The notes under the pieces are model-generated. The model saw only the letters and a program-made list of their open reading frames with translations. It was not told the origin of the DNA and made no database searches. A program made the position numbers and the translations under genes. 64,000 nt of DNA. Source: Nocardioides psychrotolerans (GTDB taxonomy: Bacteria > Actinomycetota > Actinomycetes > Propionibacteriales > Nocardioidaceae). Positions 43,498 to 52,192 of this stretch are shown piece after piece. The stretch covers positions 1-64,000 of the forward strand of contig NZ_FOQG01000011.1 of the NCBI RefSeq assembly GCF_900113685.1. The letters run 5' to 3'. Position 1 is the first letter of the stretch. Each line of letters starts with the position of its first letter.

Positions 43498-45931
43498 CCT
43501 CCCCGAGCGCGCCCGGGTCGTCATCGTCGGCGGGGGCGTCATCGGCGCCTCGGTGGCCTACCACCTCACCAAGCTGGGGTGGACCGACGTGCTGCTCCTC
43601 GAGCAGGGCCGGCTCTCAAGCGGCACGACGTGGCACGCCGCCGGGCTCGTCGGACCGCTGCGCGCCTCGGAGGGCGGCACCCGGCTGGTGCAGTACTCCG
43701 CCGAGCTCTACGCCGCGCTCGAGGCGGAGACCGGACTCGCCACCGGCTATGCCGGTGTCGGCGGGGTCATCGTGGCCCGCACCGAGGACCGGATGACTCA
43801 GCTGCGGCGCACGGCCGCCAGCGCCACGGCCTACGACATGGAGTGCGAGCTGATCTCGCCCGCGCGCGCCCAGGAGCTGTGGCCCGTCATGCAGGTCGAC
43901 GACGTCCTGGGCGCCGTCTGGCTGCCGGGTGACGGCAAGGTCAACCCGACCGACCTCACCCAGTCGCTGGCCAAGGGAGCGCGGTCCCGCGGTGCGCGGA
44001 TCGTCGAGGGCTGCCGGGTCACCGGCTTCCAGGTCGTCACGACCGGGGGAGAGCGCCGCTCGGTGGCCGGCGTCGTCACCGACCACGGGACGGTCGGTGC
44101 CGAGGTCGTGGTCAACTGCGCCGGCCAGTGGGCCAAGGCGCTCGGCGACATGGTCGGCGCGACGGTGCCGCTGCACTCCGCCGAGCACTTCTACGTCGTC
44201 ACCGAGCCGATCGAGGGGGTGCGTCCGGACCTGCCGATCATGCGTGACCCCGACGGATGGACCTACTTCAAGGAGGAGACCGGCGGGCTCGTGGTCGGCG
44301 GCTTCGAGCCCGAGGCCAAGCCCTGGCGCTCGCCCGACGACCTGCCCTACCCCTTCGAGTTCCAGCTGCTCGAGGAGGACTGGGAGCACTTCTCGGTCCT
44401 GATGGAGCAGGCGGTCCACCGGATCCCGGTGCTCGGCGAGACCGGGATCCGCAAGTTCTACAACGGCCCCGAGTCGTTCACGCCCGACAACCAGTTCCTC
44501 CTCGGCGAGGTGCCGGGGCTCCACGGCTATTTCGTGGGCGCGGGCTTCAACTCCGTGGGCATCGCCTCGGCCGGTGGCGCCGGCCACGCGTTGGCCGAGT
44601 GGATCGTGGCCGGGGAGCCGACCACGGACCTCGTAGGCGTCGACGTACGCCGTTTCGCGCCGTTCAACGCCAACAACCGGTGGCTGCGCTCGCGGGTGGC
44701 CGAGGTGCTCGGGCTGCACTACGCCGTGCCGTGGCCCAACCGCGAGCTCACCTCCGCGCGACCATTCCGGATGTCGCCGTTGCACGACCGGTTGGCCGCG
44801 CGGGGGGCGGTCTTCGGCTCCCGGATGGGCTGGGAGCGGCCCAACGTCTTCGCGCCGTCACCGGCGCACGCGCGGTTGGACTACACCTGGGGCAAGCCGT
44901 CCTGGCTCCCGTGGTCGGTCGAGGAGCAGCGCGCCACCCGTGAGGCCGTCGCGGTCTTCGACCAGACGTCGTTCAGCAAGTACGTCGTCGAGGGCCTCGA
45001 CGCGCTCGACGCCCTGCAGTGGGTGTGCGCCGCCGACGTCGACGTGCCGGTCGGCCGCTGCGTCTACACCCCGCTGCTCAACGCGCGCGGCACCTACGAG
45101 GCCGACCTGACCGTCACGCGCACGGGGCAGCACTCCTTCCTGCTGGTCTCCAGCTCAGCGACGACCGTCCGCGACCTCGACTGGCTCTCGCGCCACGCGC
45201 GTGGCGCCCGGGTGCGCGACGTGACGACTGCGTTCACGGTGCTGGGCGTGATGGGGCCGTCGTCGCGCGCGTTGCTGTCCCGGGTCGCCGACGCCGACCT
45301 CTCGGAGGAGGCCTTCGGTTTCGCGACCAGCCGCGAGCTGGCGCTGGGGCACGCCGTCTGCCGGGCCACGCGGATGACGTACGTCGGGGAGCTGGGCTGG
45401 GAGCTCATGGTCCCGGTCGAGCTCGCGGCCGGGGTCCACGACCTGCTCCACGAGGTCGGTGCCGACCTCGGGCTGCGCGACGCGGGCTACTACACGATCG
45501 AGTCGCTGCGCCTCGAGAAGGGCTACCGGGCCTTCGGCCGCGAGCTCACCCCCGACGTCACCCCCGTCGAGGCCGGCCTGGTCTTCGCCACCGCGCTCTC
45601 GGGGTCGAAGGACTTCCTGGGGCGTGATGCTCTGGCTGCCCACCGATCGGCGCTCGCGGCCGGCGGGCCGCGGCGGCGCGTCGTCTCCTTCACCGTCGAC
45701 GACCCCGACGCGATGCTCTGGGGCGGGGAGCTGGTGCTCCACCACGGCGCGCCGGTGGGGCAGGTCACCAGCGGCGCCTGGGGTGCCACGGTCGGTCGCA
45801 GCGTCGGCCTCGCCCAGCTTCGCCACGACGGCCCGGTCACCGCCGACCACCTCGCCGGCGGCGGGTTCCAGGTCGACGTCGCCGGGCTGCTCTTGGACAT
45901 CTCCGTCACCCTGCGCTCGCCCTTGGGGTGA
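43490..45931 (+). CDS. FAD-dependent oxidoreductase with GcvT domain (dimethylglycine/sarcosine dehydrogenase-like)
   Basis: An 813-residue flavoprotein. Residues about 8-400 form a DAO-type FAD domain (VVIVGGGVIGASVAYHL at 10-26; SSGTTWHAAGL, where the His may hold covalent FAD). Residues about 420-810 form the aminomethyltransferase (GcvT) and C-terminal barrel domains that pass the released one-carbon unit to tetrahydrofolate (YEADLTVTR, GYYTIESLRLEKGYRAFGRE). This is the architecture of dimethylglycine and sarcosine dehydrogenases. In this operon it probably removes an N-methyl or oxidises an amine after uptake by the permease. The GTG start overlaps the kinase gene. Confidence 0.9.
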   Translation: MVDLPERARVVIVGGGVIGASVAYHLTKLGWTDVLLLEQGRLSSGTTWHAAGLVGPLRASEGGTRLVQYSAELYAALEAETGLATGYAGVGGVIVARTEDRMTQLRRTAASATAYDMECELISPARAQELWPVMQVDDVLGAVWLPGDGKVNPTDLTQSLAKGARSRGARIVEGCRVTGFQVVTTGGERRSVAGVVTDHGTVGAEVVVNCAGQWAKALGDMVGATVPLHSAEHFYVVTEPIEGVRPDLPIMRDPDGWTYFKEETGGLVVGGFEPEAKPWRSPDDLPYPFEFQLLEEDWEHFSVLMEQAVHRIPVLGETGIRKFYNGPESFTPDNQFLLGEVPGLHGYFVGAGFNSVGIASAGGAGHALAEWIVAGEPTTDLVGVDVRRFAPFNANNRWLRSRVAEVLGLHYAVPWPNRELTSARPFRMSPLHDRLAARGAVFGSRMGWERPNVFAPSPAHARLDYTWGKPSWLPWSVEEQRATREAVAVFDQTSFSKYVVEGLDALDALQWVCAADVDVPVGRCVYTPLLNARGTYEADLTVTRTGQHSFLLVSSSATTVRDLDWLSRHARGARVRDVTTAFTVLGVMGPSSRALLSRVADADLSEEAFGFATSRELALGHAVCRATRMTYVGELGWELMVPVELAAGVHDLLHEVGADLGLRDAGYYTIESLRLEKGYRAFGRELTPDVTPVEAGLVFATALSGSKDFLGRDALAAHRSALAAGGPRRRVVSFTVDDPDAMLWGGELVLHHGAPVGQVTSGAWGATVGRSVGLAQLRHDGPVTADHLAGGGFQVDVAGLLLDISVTLRSPLG

Positions 45932-46172
45932 CGAGGCGGCCGGGGTGCTGCCAGGTCGTGGCTGTTGCTGCGCGATGTTGCTGTCTACATGTTGGAGCAC
46001 GATCGGGGTGCCGGCTGAGGAGATCACGCCTCGCGGTATGCGTCAGGGCGCTGGACCCTGTTGAGGAGCTTGTCCACGGGTGTCCGCACGGCGGGCTCCG
46101 ATTCGATTTCGTTGGTTGTCGCCGGACGTTGTGAAGCCTCGGCCCGGGTCAGGCGAGAAGGCTGCCTCACGG
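45932..46172. other. intergenic gap without supported gene
   Basis: The 241 bases between the flavoprotein and the first universal stress gene (convergent) contain no gene I can support. A short minus-strand frame ending LLNRVQRPDAYREA looks protein-like but has no start of its own and may be a relic. Confidence 0.5.
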
Positions 46173-47021
46173 TCACGACGAGCGCGGTTCTTGGGGGACT
46201 ACTACCACTGTGGCGTGGGCGCGCTCGATGACCGAGGTGGCGATGGAGCCAGTGAGCAGTCGCGAGAGCGACGTCATGGGGTGACGCCCCACGACGATCA
46301 TGTCCCATCCGACGTGGCGCGGGCTGAGTGCTTCATCGGCGAAGCCGTGCTTGAGCGTGAGGGTGACAGGCACGTCGGGGTACTTCTCGGCGAGGCCCGC
46401 CACAGACTCGGAGAGGCTGGCGCGCAGATCCTCGAGTTCTGGCCAGGCGGCCTGCTTGCCTCGGGCCTCATGGTACTGGGCCACAGCAGCCGCGGCGTCC
46501 CAAAAGGAGTGCAAGACCGTGAGGGAGTAGTCGCGCAGAGACGCCTGACGGTACGCGAACTCAATGACCGGTAGCGACTCAAGCGTTGCGTCGGCGCCCA
46601 CCACCACCCCGGCGTGGGCGTCGCCGACGGTCGAGGGGCGGCAGACGACCACCGGGCAGGCCGCGTGGGCGCTGACCGTGGCGCTGACCGATCCAAGCAG
46701 CATGCTCCGCACGGCTCCGCGACCTCGCGACCCGACGACCAGCATGTATGCCTGCGTCGAGGCATCGATCAGCACCTGGCGAGGATCCCCGGACAGGGCC
46801 GCACCAGTCACAGAGAGGTCAGGATGCAGGAGCCGCGCTGCTGCGACGGCTTCATCTGCCAGCTTGCTTGCCTTGTCGCCCACAGAGACAACGGCCAGCC
46901 CGCGGTGCTCCAGCGACGCTTGCTCGGCCGCCCATCGGACCGCACGGTCGGCGTGGTCGGAACCGTCGTCGGCAACGACGATCCTGCCGCGGATGCTGGC
47001 GGGATCCAGTGATCGGCTCAT
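46173..47021 (-). CDS. universal stress protein with two UspA domains
   Basis: A 282-residue tandem UspA protein. Domain 1 (about 13-135) has VVADDGSDHADRAVRWA and the ATP-binding end VVGSRGRGAVRSMLLGSVSA; domain 2 (about 145-280) has GVVVGADATLESLPVIEFA and VVGRHPMTSLSRLLTGSIAT. ATP-binding Usp proteins of actinobacteria respond to hypoxia, stasis or stress. The start at 47021 begins the domain; ATG 47057 is an alternative. Further upstream the same frame runs into the transposase remnant and is not part of the gene. It lies next to a second Usp gene and a cation ATPase, a common stress grouping. Confidence 0.9.
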   Translation of the reverse strand: MSRSLDPASIRGRIVVADDGSDHADRAVRWAAEQASLEHRGLAVVSVGDKASKLADEAVAAARLLHPDLSVTGAALSGDPRQVLIDASTQAYMLVVGSRGRGAVRSMLLGSVSATVSAHAACPVVVCRPSTVGDAHAGVVVGADATLESLPVIEFAYRQASLRDYSLTVLHSFWDAAAAVAQYHEARGKQAAWPELEDLRASLSESVAGLAEKYPDVPVTLTLKHGFADEALSPRHVGWDMIVVGRHPMTSLSRLLTGSIATSVIERAHATVVVVPQEPRSS

Positions 47022-47123
47022 AGGGTGAGGCTCGCGCGTCCCAGCTTGGGTCGACATGGCCCAAGGGCACTCTTGCGGGGGACCATGGTCCCTGCCTCGT
47101 CCTGGCTGCCACCGCGGTAGAAG

Positions 47124-47845
47124 TCGTCGCTGCGGCGTGCTGTGGGAGGTGTCATAGACCCGGCCATGTCCTGGGCGGTGCACCAGGAGTGCCTCGGGCG
47201 GGTGTTGGTAACTCACGAGGCACCGAAGCACCTGACGGCGATAGGCAACCTCGTCGGGCGTTGAACGACTCCGCGAGCGCGTTGGCAGTGGACGTGCCGA
47301 CCGCACGCATCGACTGCCTCACGTCAAGATCGACACAGAGCCCGGCGTGTCCTTCAAGGTGTTGACCGACCCGTGGCGGAGTGAGAGACCGCACGGGCGA
47401 GACGGCCGCGGATCGTGGCGGCGGCCTTGGGGGCATCGCTCGACGAGCTCGGTGCGCATGTGGTCCGCGAGTGCCCGCCGGACGAGCCGAGGGCTGTAGC
47501 GGTCGATCTCGGTCGCCAGATACCGGTTGCTCCCTCAGTGTGAGGGAGGCAGGTGATGTTGCCGAGCTGACGCCGGTTCGGCGCCCCGGCGGTGAAGTCC
47601 CCGCTTTGAAGTTCGGGAACCTTCTGCCCCGACGGCTCGGGATCGTCGTGCGAACCCGTCGCCGTTTCTGGTAGCCCCGGATGCCGTGCACGCGCATCAC
47701 CCGCGCGACCCCTTTCACACGCTCCCCGGCAGGGATGCCGTCGTTGAGCTCGGCGGTGGCACGCGGTGCGCCGATGGTGTCGTCGTCGACGTTGATCTTG
47801 CGGACCTTCTAGGCGAGTTCGGCATCCGGCGACCCGTGCCACACG
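47124..47845 (-). pseudogene. decayed IS3-family transposase (OrfB)
   Basis: Pieces of one IS3-type OrfB lie in order but in different frames. In-frame blocks: DDTIGAPRATAELNDG (about 47730-47790, after an internal TAG near 47810), GVARVMRVHGIRGYQKRRRV, then in another frame VPELQSGDFTAGAPNRRQLG, then AVGTSTANALAESFNARRG (region of the catalytic Glu), and last YRRQVLRCLVSYQHPPEALL near 47170-47250. Several indels and a stop make it inactive. The N-terminal part and OrfA are missing, and terminal repeats were not found. The two universal stress genes flank it. Confidence 0.82.
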
Positions 47846-47912
47846 CCCTAGCGACGCCGAAGAACCTGCAACAAGAGGTCGTTCGGCCCTGCCCGGAGCT
47901 GGATCGAGCGCC

Positions 47913-47918
47913 TACCGT
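47913..47918 (+). promoter_or_regulatory. -10 box TACCGT for the second Usp gene
   Basis: TACCGT ends six bases before ATG 47925, predicting a leaderless transcript. Confidence 0.4.
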
Positions 47919-47924
47919 TGCATC

Positions 47925-48626
47925 ATGAGGTTGCCGGTGCTGGTCGGAACCGACGGCTCGCTGATCGCCGATGCTGCAGTGCGGTGGGCGGCGACCGAGG
48001 CGGGCCGGCGAGTCGCGCCCACCGCGGAAGCGGCCGGCCCTGGGCCGACCGTAGAAACATCTCTGGCTGTCGGCGCCGCCAACACCCGGCTTGTCGCAGC
48101 TACGCAGGAAGCTCAGTTGCTGGTCGTCGGCAACCGTGGACTTGGCGGGTTCGGCAGCTTGCTCTTGGGCTCGGTCAGTAGTTCAGTGGTCACGCATGCC
48201 GCGTGCCCGACCGTCGTGGTCCGCGGTGAGACGCAATCACAGGGGCCTGTTGTCGTCGGTGTCGACGAAGTGGGGGCCTCACGGCCCGCGATTGAAGCGG
48301 CGTTCGCAGCGGCCCAGCGGGTCGGGGTCGGTGTGCTAGCGGTGCACGCCTACCGAAGCCCGGGCCCTTTGGCGATCCGGGAGGAGATGGCCAGCGACGT
48401 CATGACCGGCGAGGTCAGTGTGGCACGCGAGAACTACCCTGAGGAGCAGGTCAGGACCCACCTCGCTAGGCGGTCCCCCGTCCACGAACTGGTCGAGGCA
48501 TCTCAGGGCGCACAAGTCGTCGTGACCGGGGCGAGCGGTTCCGGCGGTTTCGCATCACACGGGATCGGCTCAACCAGTGTCACAGTGATCCGCCACGCCC
48601 ACTGTCCCGTGCTGGTCCAACGGTGA
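47925..48626 (+). CDS. universal stress protein with shortened first domain
   Basis: A 233-residue tandem UspA protein. Domain 1 begins PVLVGTDGSLIADAAVRWAA but then jumps within about 40 residues to LLVVGNRGLGGFGSLLLGSV, so some 40-50 residues of the usual domain are gone. Domain 2 (about 107-232) is nearly complete in order: VVVGVDEVGASRPAIEAAFA, then VVVTGASGSGGFASHGIGS. The ATP-binding loop of domain 2 (GASGSGGF) differs from the usual GxRGxGG. It may be a partly decayed copy. It precedes the cation ATPase by 99 bases on the same strand. Confidence 0.78.
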   Translation: MRLPVLVGTDGSLIADAAVRWAATEAGRRVAPTAEAAGPGPTVETSLAVGAANTRLVAATQEAQLLVVGNRGLGGFGSLLLGSVSSSVVTHAACPTVVVRGETQSQGPVVVGVDEVGASRPAIEAAFAAAQRVGVGVLAVHAYRSPGPLAIREEMASDVMTGEVSVARENYPEEQVRTHLARRSPVHELVEASQGAQVVVTGASGSGGFASHGIGSTSVTVIRHAHCPVLVQR

Positions 48627-48725
48627 GCGGTGCCGGGCCTCGCCCACTGGTGACTGAAGAGCGGATTCATCCTCGTTTCCAGTTCACCTGTTTCTCGTCA
48701 ACTCCACCGTAGCCAGGAGCCTGTC

Positions 48726-51536
48726 ATGCCGATCTTCGTTGCAGCACCTGTCAGCGCCGTGAGCGCGGAAGCTGTCGTTGCGCCTGACCCGCACTTGCGC
48801 ACAACCCTTGAGGTTGTCCAGACGCTGGCCGTAGACCCTCGGGCCGGCCTCGACGACGCTGAAGTGGCGAGACGGCGCGAGATGTACGGCGAGAACCGGC
48901 TCGCCGAGCACGCACGCCGGCCAGCCTGGGCTCGCTTCCTGGACCAGTTTCGTAGCCTGCTGATCCTCATCCTCATCGCTGCAGCGCTGCTCGCTGGACT
49001 GATCGGCGACCTCAAGGACACTGTCGTCATCGGCGTCGTGCTCCTGATCAACGCCACCCTCGGCTTCGTCCAGGAGAACCGGGCCGAGCGGAGTCTGGAA
49101 GCCTTGCGCGACATGCTCGCCCCGACCGCCCGGGTGCGCCGCAACGGAAGCGAGGGTGTCCAGGACGCCACAGCGCTGGTTCCCGGCGACATCGTCATCC
49201 TCGAGGCCGGAGACCGGGTACCCGCAGACGGTCGCCTGCTGGTCGCCGTATCTGTCGAGGTCGACGAGTCGGCGTTGACCGGTGAGTCCTTGCCCGTCCG
49301 CAAGGGAACGGCTGCGCTCCCCACTCGGGAGGACAAGGTGCCGCTCGCCGAGCGGACGTGTATGGCCTACGTCAACACCGCACTGACCCGGGGCCGAGCC
49401 GAACTGGTAGTCACCGCGATCGGGATGCGCACCGAGGTAGGGGCCATTGCCCTGATGCTTGAACAGGGCGAGGTGCCCAAGACACCGTTGCAGGTGCAGC
49501 TCGACGCGGTCGGCAAACGCATCGCGCTCATCGGCGGGATCGCGGTCACCGTCTATGCGGCCCTTGCCTTCGCCCGCGGTGAGTCCCTGGCCGAGGTCGC
49601 GCTCAGCGCGGTCGCCCTTGTGGTCGCTACCGTGCCGGAAGGCCTGCCCGCGGTGCTCGCGCTGACTCTGGCTCTCGGTGTCGGCCGGATGGCCCGCCAC
49701 GGTGCCATCGTGAAACGCCTCGTCTCGGTCGAGACACTCGGGTCGGCGACCGTGGTGTGCAGCGACAAGACCGGCACCTTGACCCTCAACCAGATGACCG
49801 CCCGTGCGCTCGTGCACGCCGGCAGACACATACGAATCACCGGCGAGGGGGACTTCCCTCCAGGCGCGCTGGTCGACGATTCCACAGGTGCCCCCGTCGA
49901 CGGGGTCAAGACACTGCTCGAGCCGCTAGTGCTGTGCAGCGACGCCATCCTTCTCGACCAGGGTGCCCAGCCGGCTGGTGTTCCTACCAGCGCGGGCATT
50001 GTCGGTGATCCCACCGAGGGGGCGCTGGTGGTTGCCGCCGCACGGGCAGGCATCGACGTGGCGGCGCTACGTGCGGATCGGCCCCGGATCGCCGAACTGC
50101 CCTTCGACAGCTCACGTAAATTCATGGCCACGGTCCACGACGAGGACGGCAGCGCCAAGGCCTACCTCAAGGGCGCCCCCGACGTACTACTGGCACGTAG
50201 CACATCCGTGCTCACAGCCCAAGGAGTGCGCCCGCTCGAGAAAGCACAGCACGACCTGTTCGCTTCAGAAGTCTCCCGGTTGGCCTCCCAAGGACTTCGG
50301 GTGCTTGCCGCCGCCACGGTCATCCTTCACGACGCGCCGGACGCATCCGCCGACCCGGCCAAGGCACTGGCCGATCGACTGACCGGCCTAACCCTCCTAG
50401 GTCTCGTCGGCATCGCCGACCCGCCACGCCCCCAGGCCCGCGACGCGATCGCCCTTGCGCACAACGCCGGAGTCGACGTCAAGATGATCACCGGTGACCA
50501 CCGGGACACCGCCAACGCGATCGCCCGCGAGCTCGGCATCCGCGGAGACGTCGTCACCGGCACGGACATAGACAAGATGACATCCCAGGAACTGTCGGAG
50601 CGGATCGAGGGAATCGGCATCTTCGCCCGCGTCGCCCCCGAGCACAAGGTCGCCATCGTCCGCGCCCTCACCCAGCGGGGGCACGTCGTGGCCATGACCG
50701 GCGACGGGGTCAACGATGCGGCGGCCCTGCGCGCGGCCCATATGGGGGTCGCCATGGGCATCACCGGAACAGAGGTGACCAAGCAAGCCGGAGACATGGT
50801 TCTCACCGACGACAACTTCGCGACCATCATCCAAGCCATAGGCGAGGGCCGCTCAATCTACGACAACGTCGTGACCTTCGTCCGCTTCCAGCTCTCCACC
50901 AACATCGGCGCGATCCTGACTTTCGTCGGCGCGGTCACGCTCGGCATGCCTGCACCGCTGAACGCAATCCAGGTGCTGTGGGTCAACATCATCATGGATG
51001 GGCCACCCGCGATTGCCCTCGGTGTCGATGCCCCCCGACCCGGACTCATGGACGAACCGCCCCGTCGATCGACGGAACGTATCCTCAACAGGACCCGACT
51101 ACTACAGATGCTTCGAGCCGGCCTGGTGATGGCAATCGGCACCCTGGGCGTGCTCGCTGTCGCGCGCGAACAGGCAACCGAAGCAGTCGCGCTGACAATG
51201 GCCTTCACGACCTTCGTGCTCTTCCAGTTCTTCAACGCGCTCAACGCCCGCGTCGAACGCCGCAGCGTCTTTACCCGCCACACCTTCACCAACCGCTGGC
51301 TCTGGGCCTCGCTCGGGGCGATTGTCCTGCTCCAAGTGCTCGTGGTGCAGGCGGCGCCACTGCAGGCCGTCTTTGGCACGTCGCCACTGAGCCCACTCCA
51401 GTGGCTGATCTGCGCAGCAGTCGCCTCCTCCGCCCTCGCGGTCGAGGAAGTGATCAAGTCACTCAGTCGCACCTACGGGCGTCGGGACGACGCCCGAGCA
51501 GTTATCGACCCGGTGCCAGCGACCTCGATCGCCTGA
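48726..51536 (+). CDS. P-type cation-transporting ATPase (calcium/magnesium type)
   Basis: A 936-residue P2-type ATPase. N-terminal cation ATPase domain with MYGENRLAEHARRPAW, actuator motif LTGES near residue 183, VPEGLPAVLALTLA in helix 4, phosphorylation site DKTGTLT (Asp near 347), nucleotide-binding KGAPDVLL, hinge TGDGVNDAAALR near 658, and a C-terminal six-helix domain. PEGLP and the C-terminal layout fit Ca2+ or related divalent/monovalent pumps; the ion cannot be decided. Codon choice looks looser than in the housekeeping genes (more A/T-ending codons), and it lies between a decayed IS and a CorA remnant, so it may be acquired DNA. Confidence 0.9.
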   Translation: MPIFVAAPVSAVSAEAVVAPDPHLRTTLEVVQTLAVDPRAGLDDAEVARRREMYGENRLAEHARRPAWARFLDQFRSLLILILIAAALLAGLIGDLKDTVVIGVVLLINATLGFVQENRAERSLEALRDMLAPTARVRRNGSEGVQDATALVPGDIVILEAGDRVPADGRLLVAVSVEVDESALTGESLPVRKGTAALPTREDKVPLAERTCMAYVNTALTRGRAELVVTAIGMRTEVGAIALMLEQGEVPKTPLQVQLDAVGKRIALIGGIAVTVYAALAFARGESLAEVALSAVALVVATVPEGLPAVLALTLALGVGRMARHGAIVKRLVSVETLGSATVVCSDKTGTLTLNQMTARALVHAGRHIRITGEGDFPPGALVDDSTGAPVDGVKTLLEPLVLCSDAILLDQGAQPAGVPTSAGIVGDPTEGALVVAAARAGIDVAALRADRPRIAELPFDSSRKFMATVHDEDGSAKAYLKGAPDVLLARSTSVLTAQGVRPLEKAQHDLFASEVSRLASQGLRVLAAATVILHDAPDASADPAKALADRLTGLTLLGLVGIADPPRPQARDAIALAHNAGVDVKMITGDHRDTANAIARELGIRGDVVTGTDIDKMTSQELSERIEGIGIFARVAPEHKVAIVRALTQRGHVVAMTGDGVNDAAALRAAHMGVAMGITGTEVTKQAGDMVLTDDNFATIIQAIGEGRSIYDNVVTFVRFQLSTNIGAILTFVGAVTLGMPAPLNAIQVLWVNIIMDGPPAIALGVDAPRPGLMDEPPRRSTERILNRTRLLQMLRAGLVMAIGTLGVLAVAREQATEAVALTMAFTTFVLFQFFNALNARVERRSVFTRHTFTNRWLWASLGAIVLLQVLVVQAAPLQAVFGTSPLSPLQWLICAAVASSALAVEEVIKSLSRTYGRRDDARAVIDPVPATSIA

Positions 51537-52192
51537 CCCACGGTCAACGACGAGCACACTGCGGTGCCTCACTCAAGTTTGACAGAAAGGGCGCTCGTGC
51601 TCGCCGCGGCAGTTGCCCGACGGCCATCAACGGGTGTCCGCGCGGCAACTCCCGTGGCCGCGCTACGACCGCTGAGTCGCGACCACCCTTGTTCCCACAC
51701 TTGTGAGAGCCGGGAGAACTGTGCATCGTGCGGTTCTCGACCAGCGGCTTTCGCGTCGGGGGCGCCGGCCTCCCGGCGCTTCCTGCCCCTCTGGACCGGA
51801 TCAGCGCCGACCTGGCATCGCTTCGTGAGACCAGTTGGTTCGCCTCCCGCGCCTGGCCGACGACTGCCCAGCTCGGGCATGTGGTCGAAGTTCATGGCGT
51901 AGATCGTGCCCACCACGTCGGCACGAACAGGATTGCTGCCCAGCCCGAGATCTTCTTCAAGTCCTCGTTCTGGCGATAACTGGCCCAGGTCAACTCCGGG
52001 ACGTCGCACTGCCCGACTGCCCGACTGGCGACCACTCGCCCTGACCTTGCGGATGGACCCCTCGACCTGACCCGTCCTCTGCCCGACGCATGCTCCGGCC
52101 ACACCCGCATCGGGTGCCTCCTGACCTGGGTAACAGCGACACCCCGATTGGTCCACCACGAAGGCGGCCGAGCAGGGCAGGGAGCCGGAGAG
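51537..52192. other. 650-base region without an intact gene
   Basis: Between the cation ATPase and the catalase no complete gene can be supported on either strand. The only recognisable content is the CorA fragment at 51865-51990. Several open frames here are low-complexity Arg/Ser/Gly readings. The region looks like the debris of deleted genes. Confidence 0.65.
51865..51990 (-). pseudogene. CorA-type magnesium transporter, frameshifted C-terminal remnant
   Basis: On the minus strand one frame reads WASYRQNEDLKKISGWAAIL followed by FVPT, and an adjacent frame continues VVGTIYAMNFDHMPELGS. Together they are the last conserved part of CorA, including the selectivity motif GMN (here AMN) and the first membrane helix. 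A one-base shift near 51915 breaks it, and nothing of CorA is seen before or after. The match is by memory of the family. Confidence 0.75.

Noticed and set aside
47152..47718. A real 188-codon gene on the minus strand
   Set aside because: Its start matches an IS3 transposase, but the middle is only sensible in another frame; it is a pseudogene piece.
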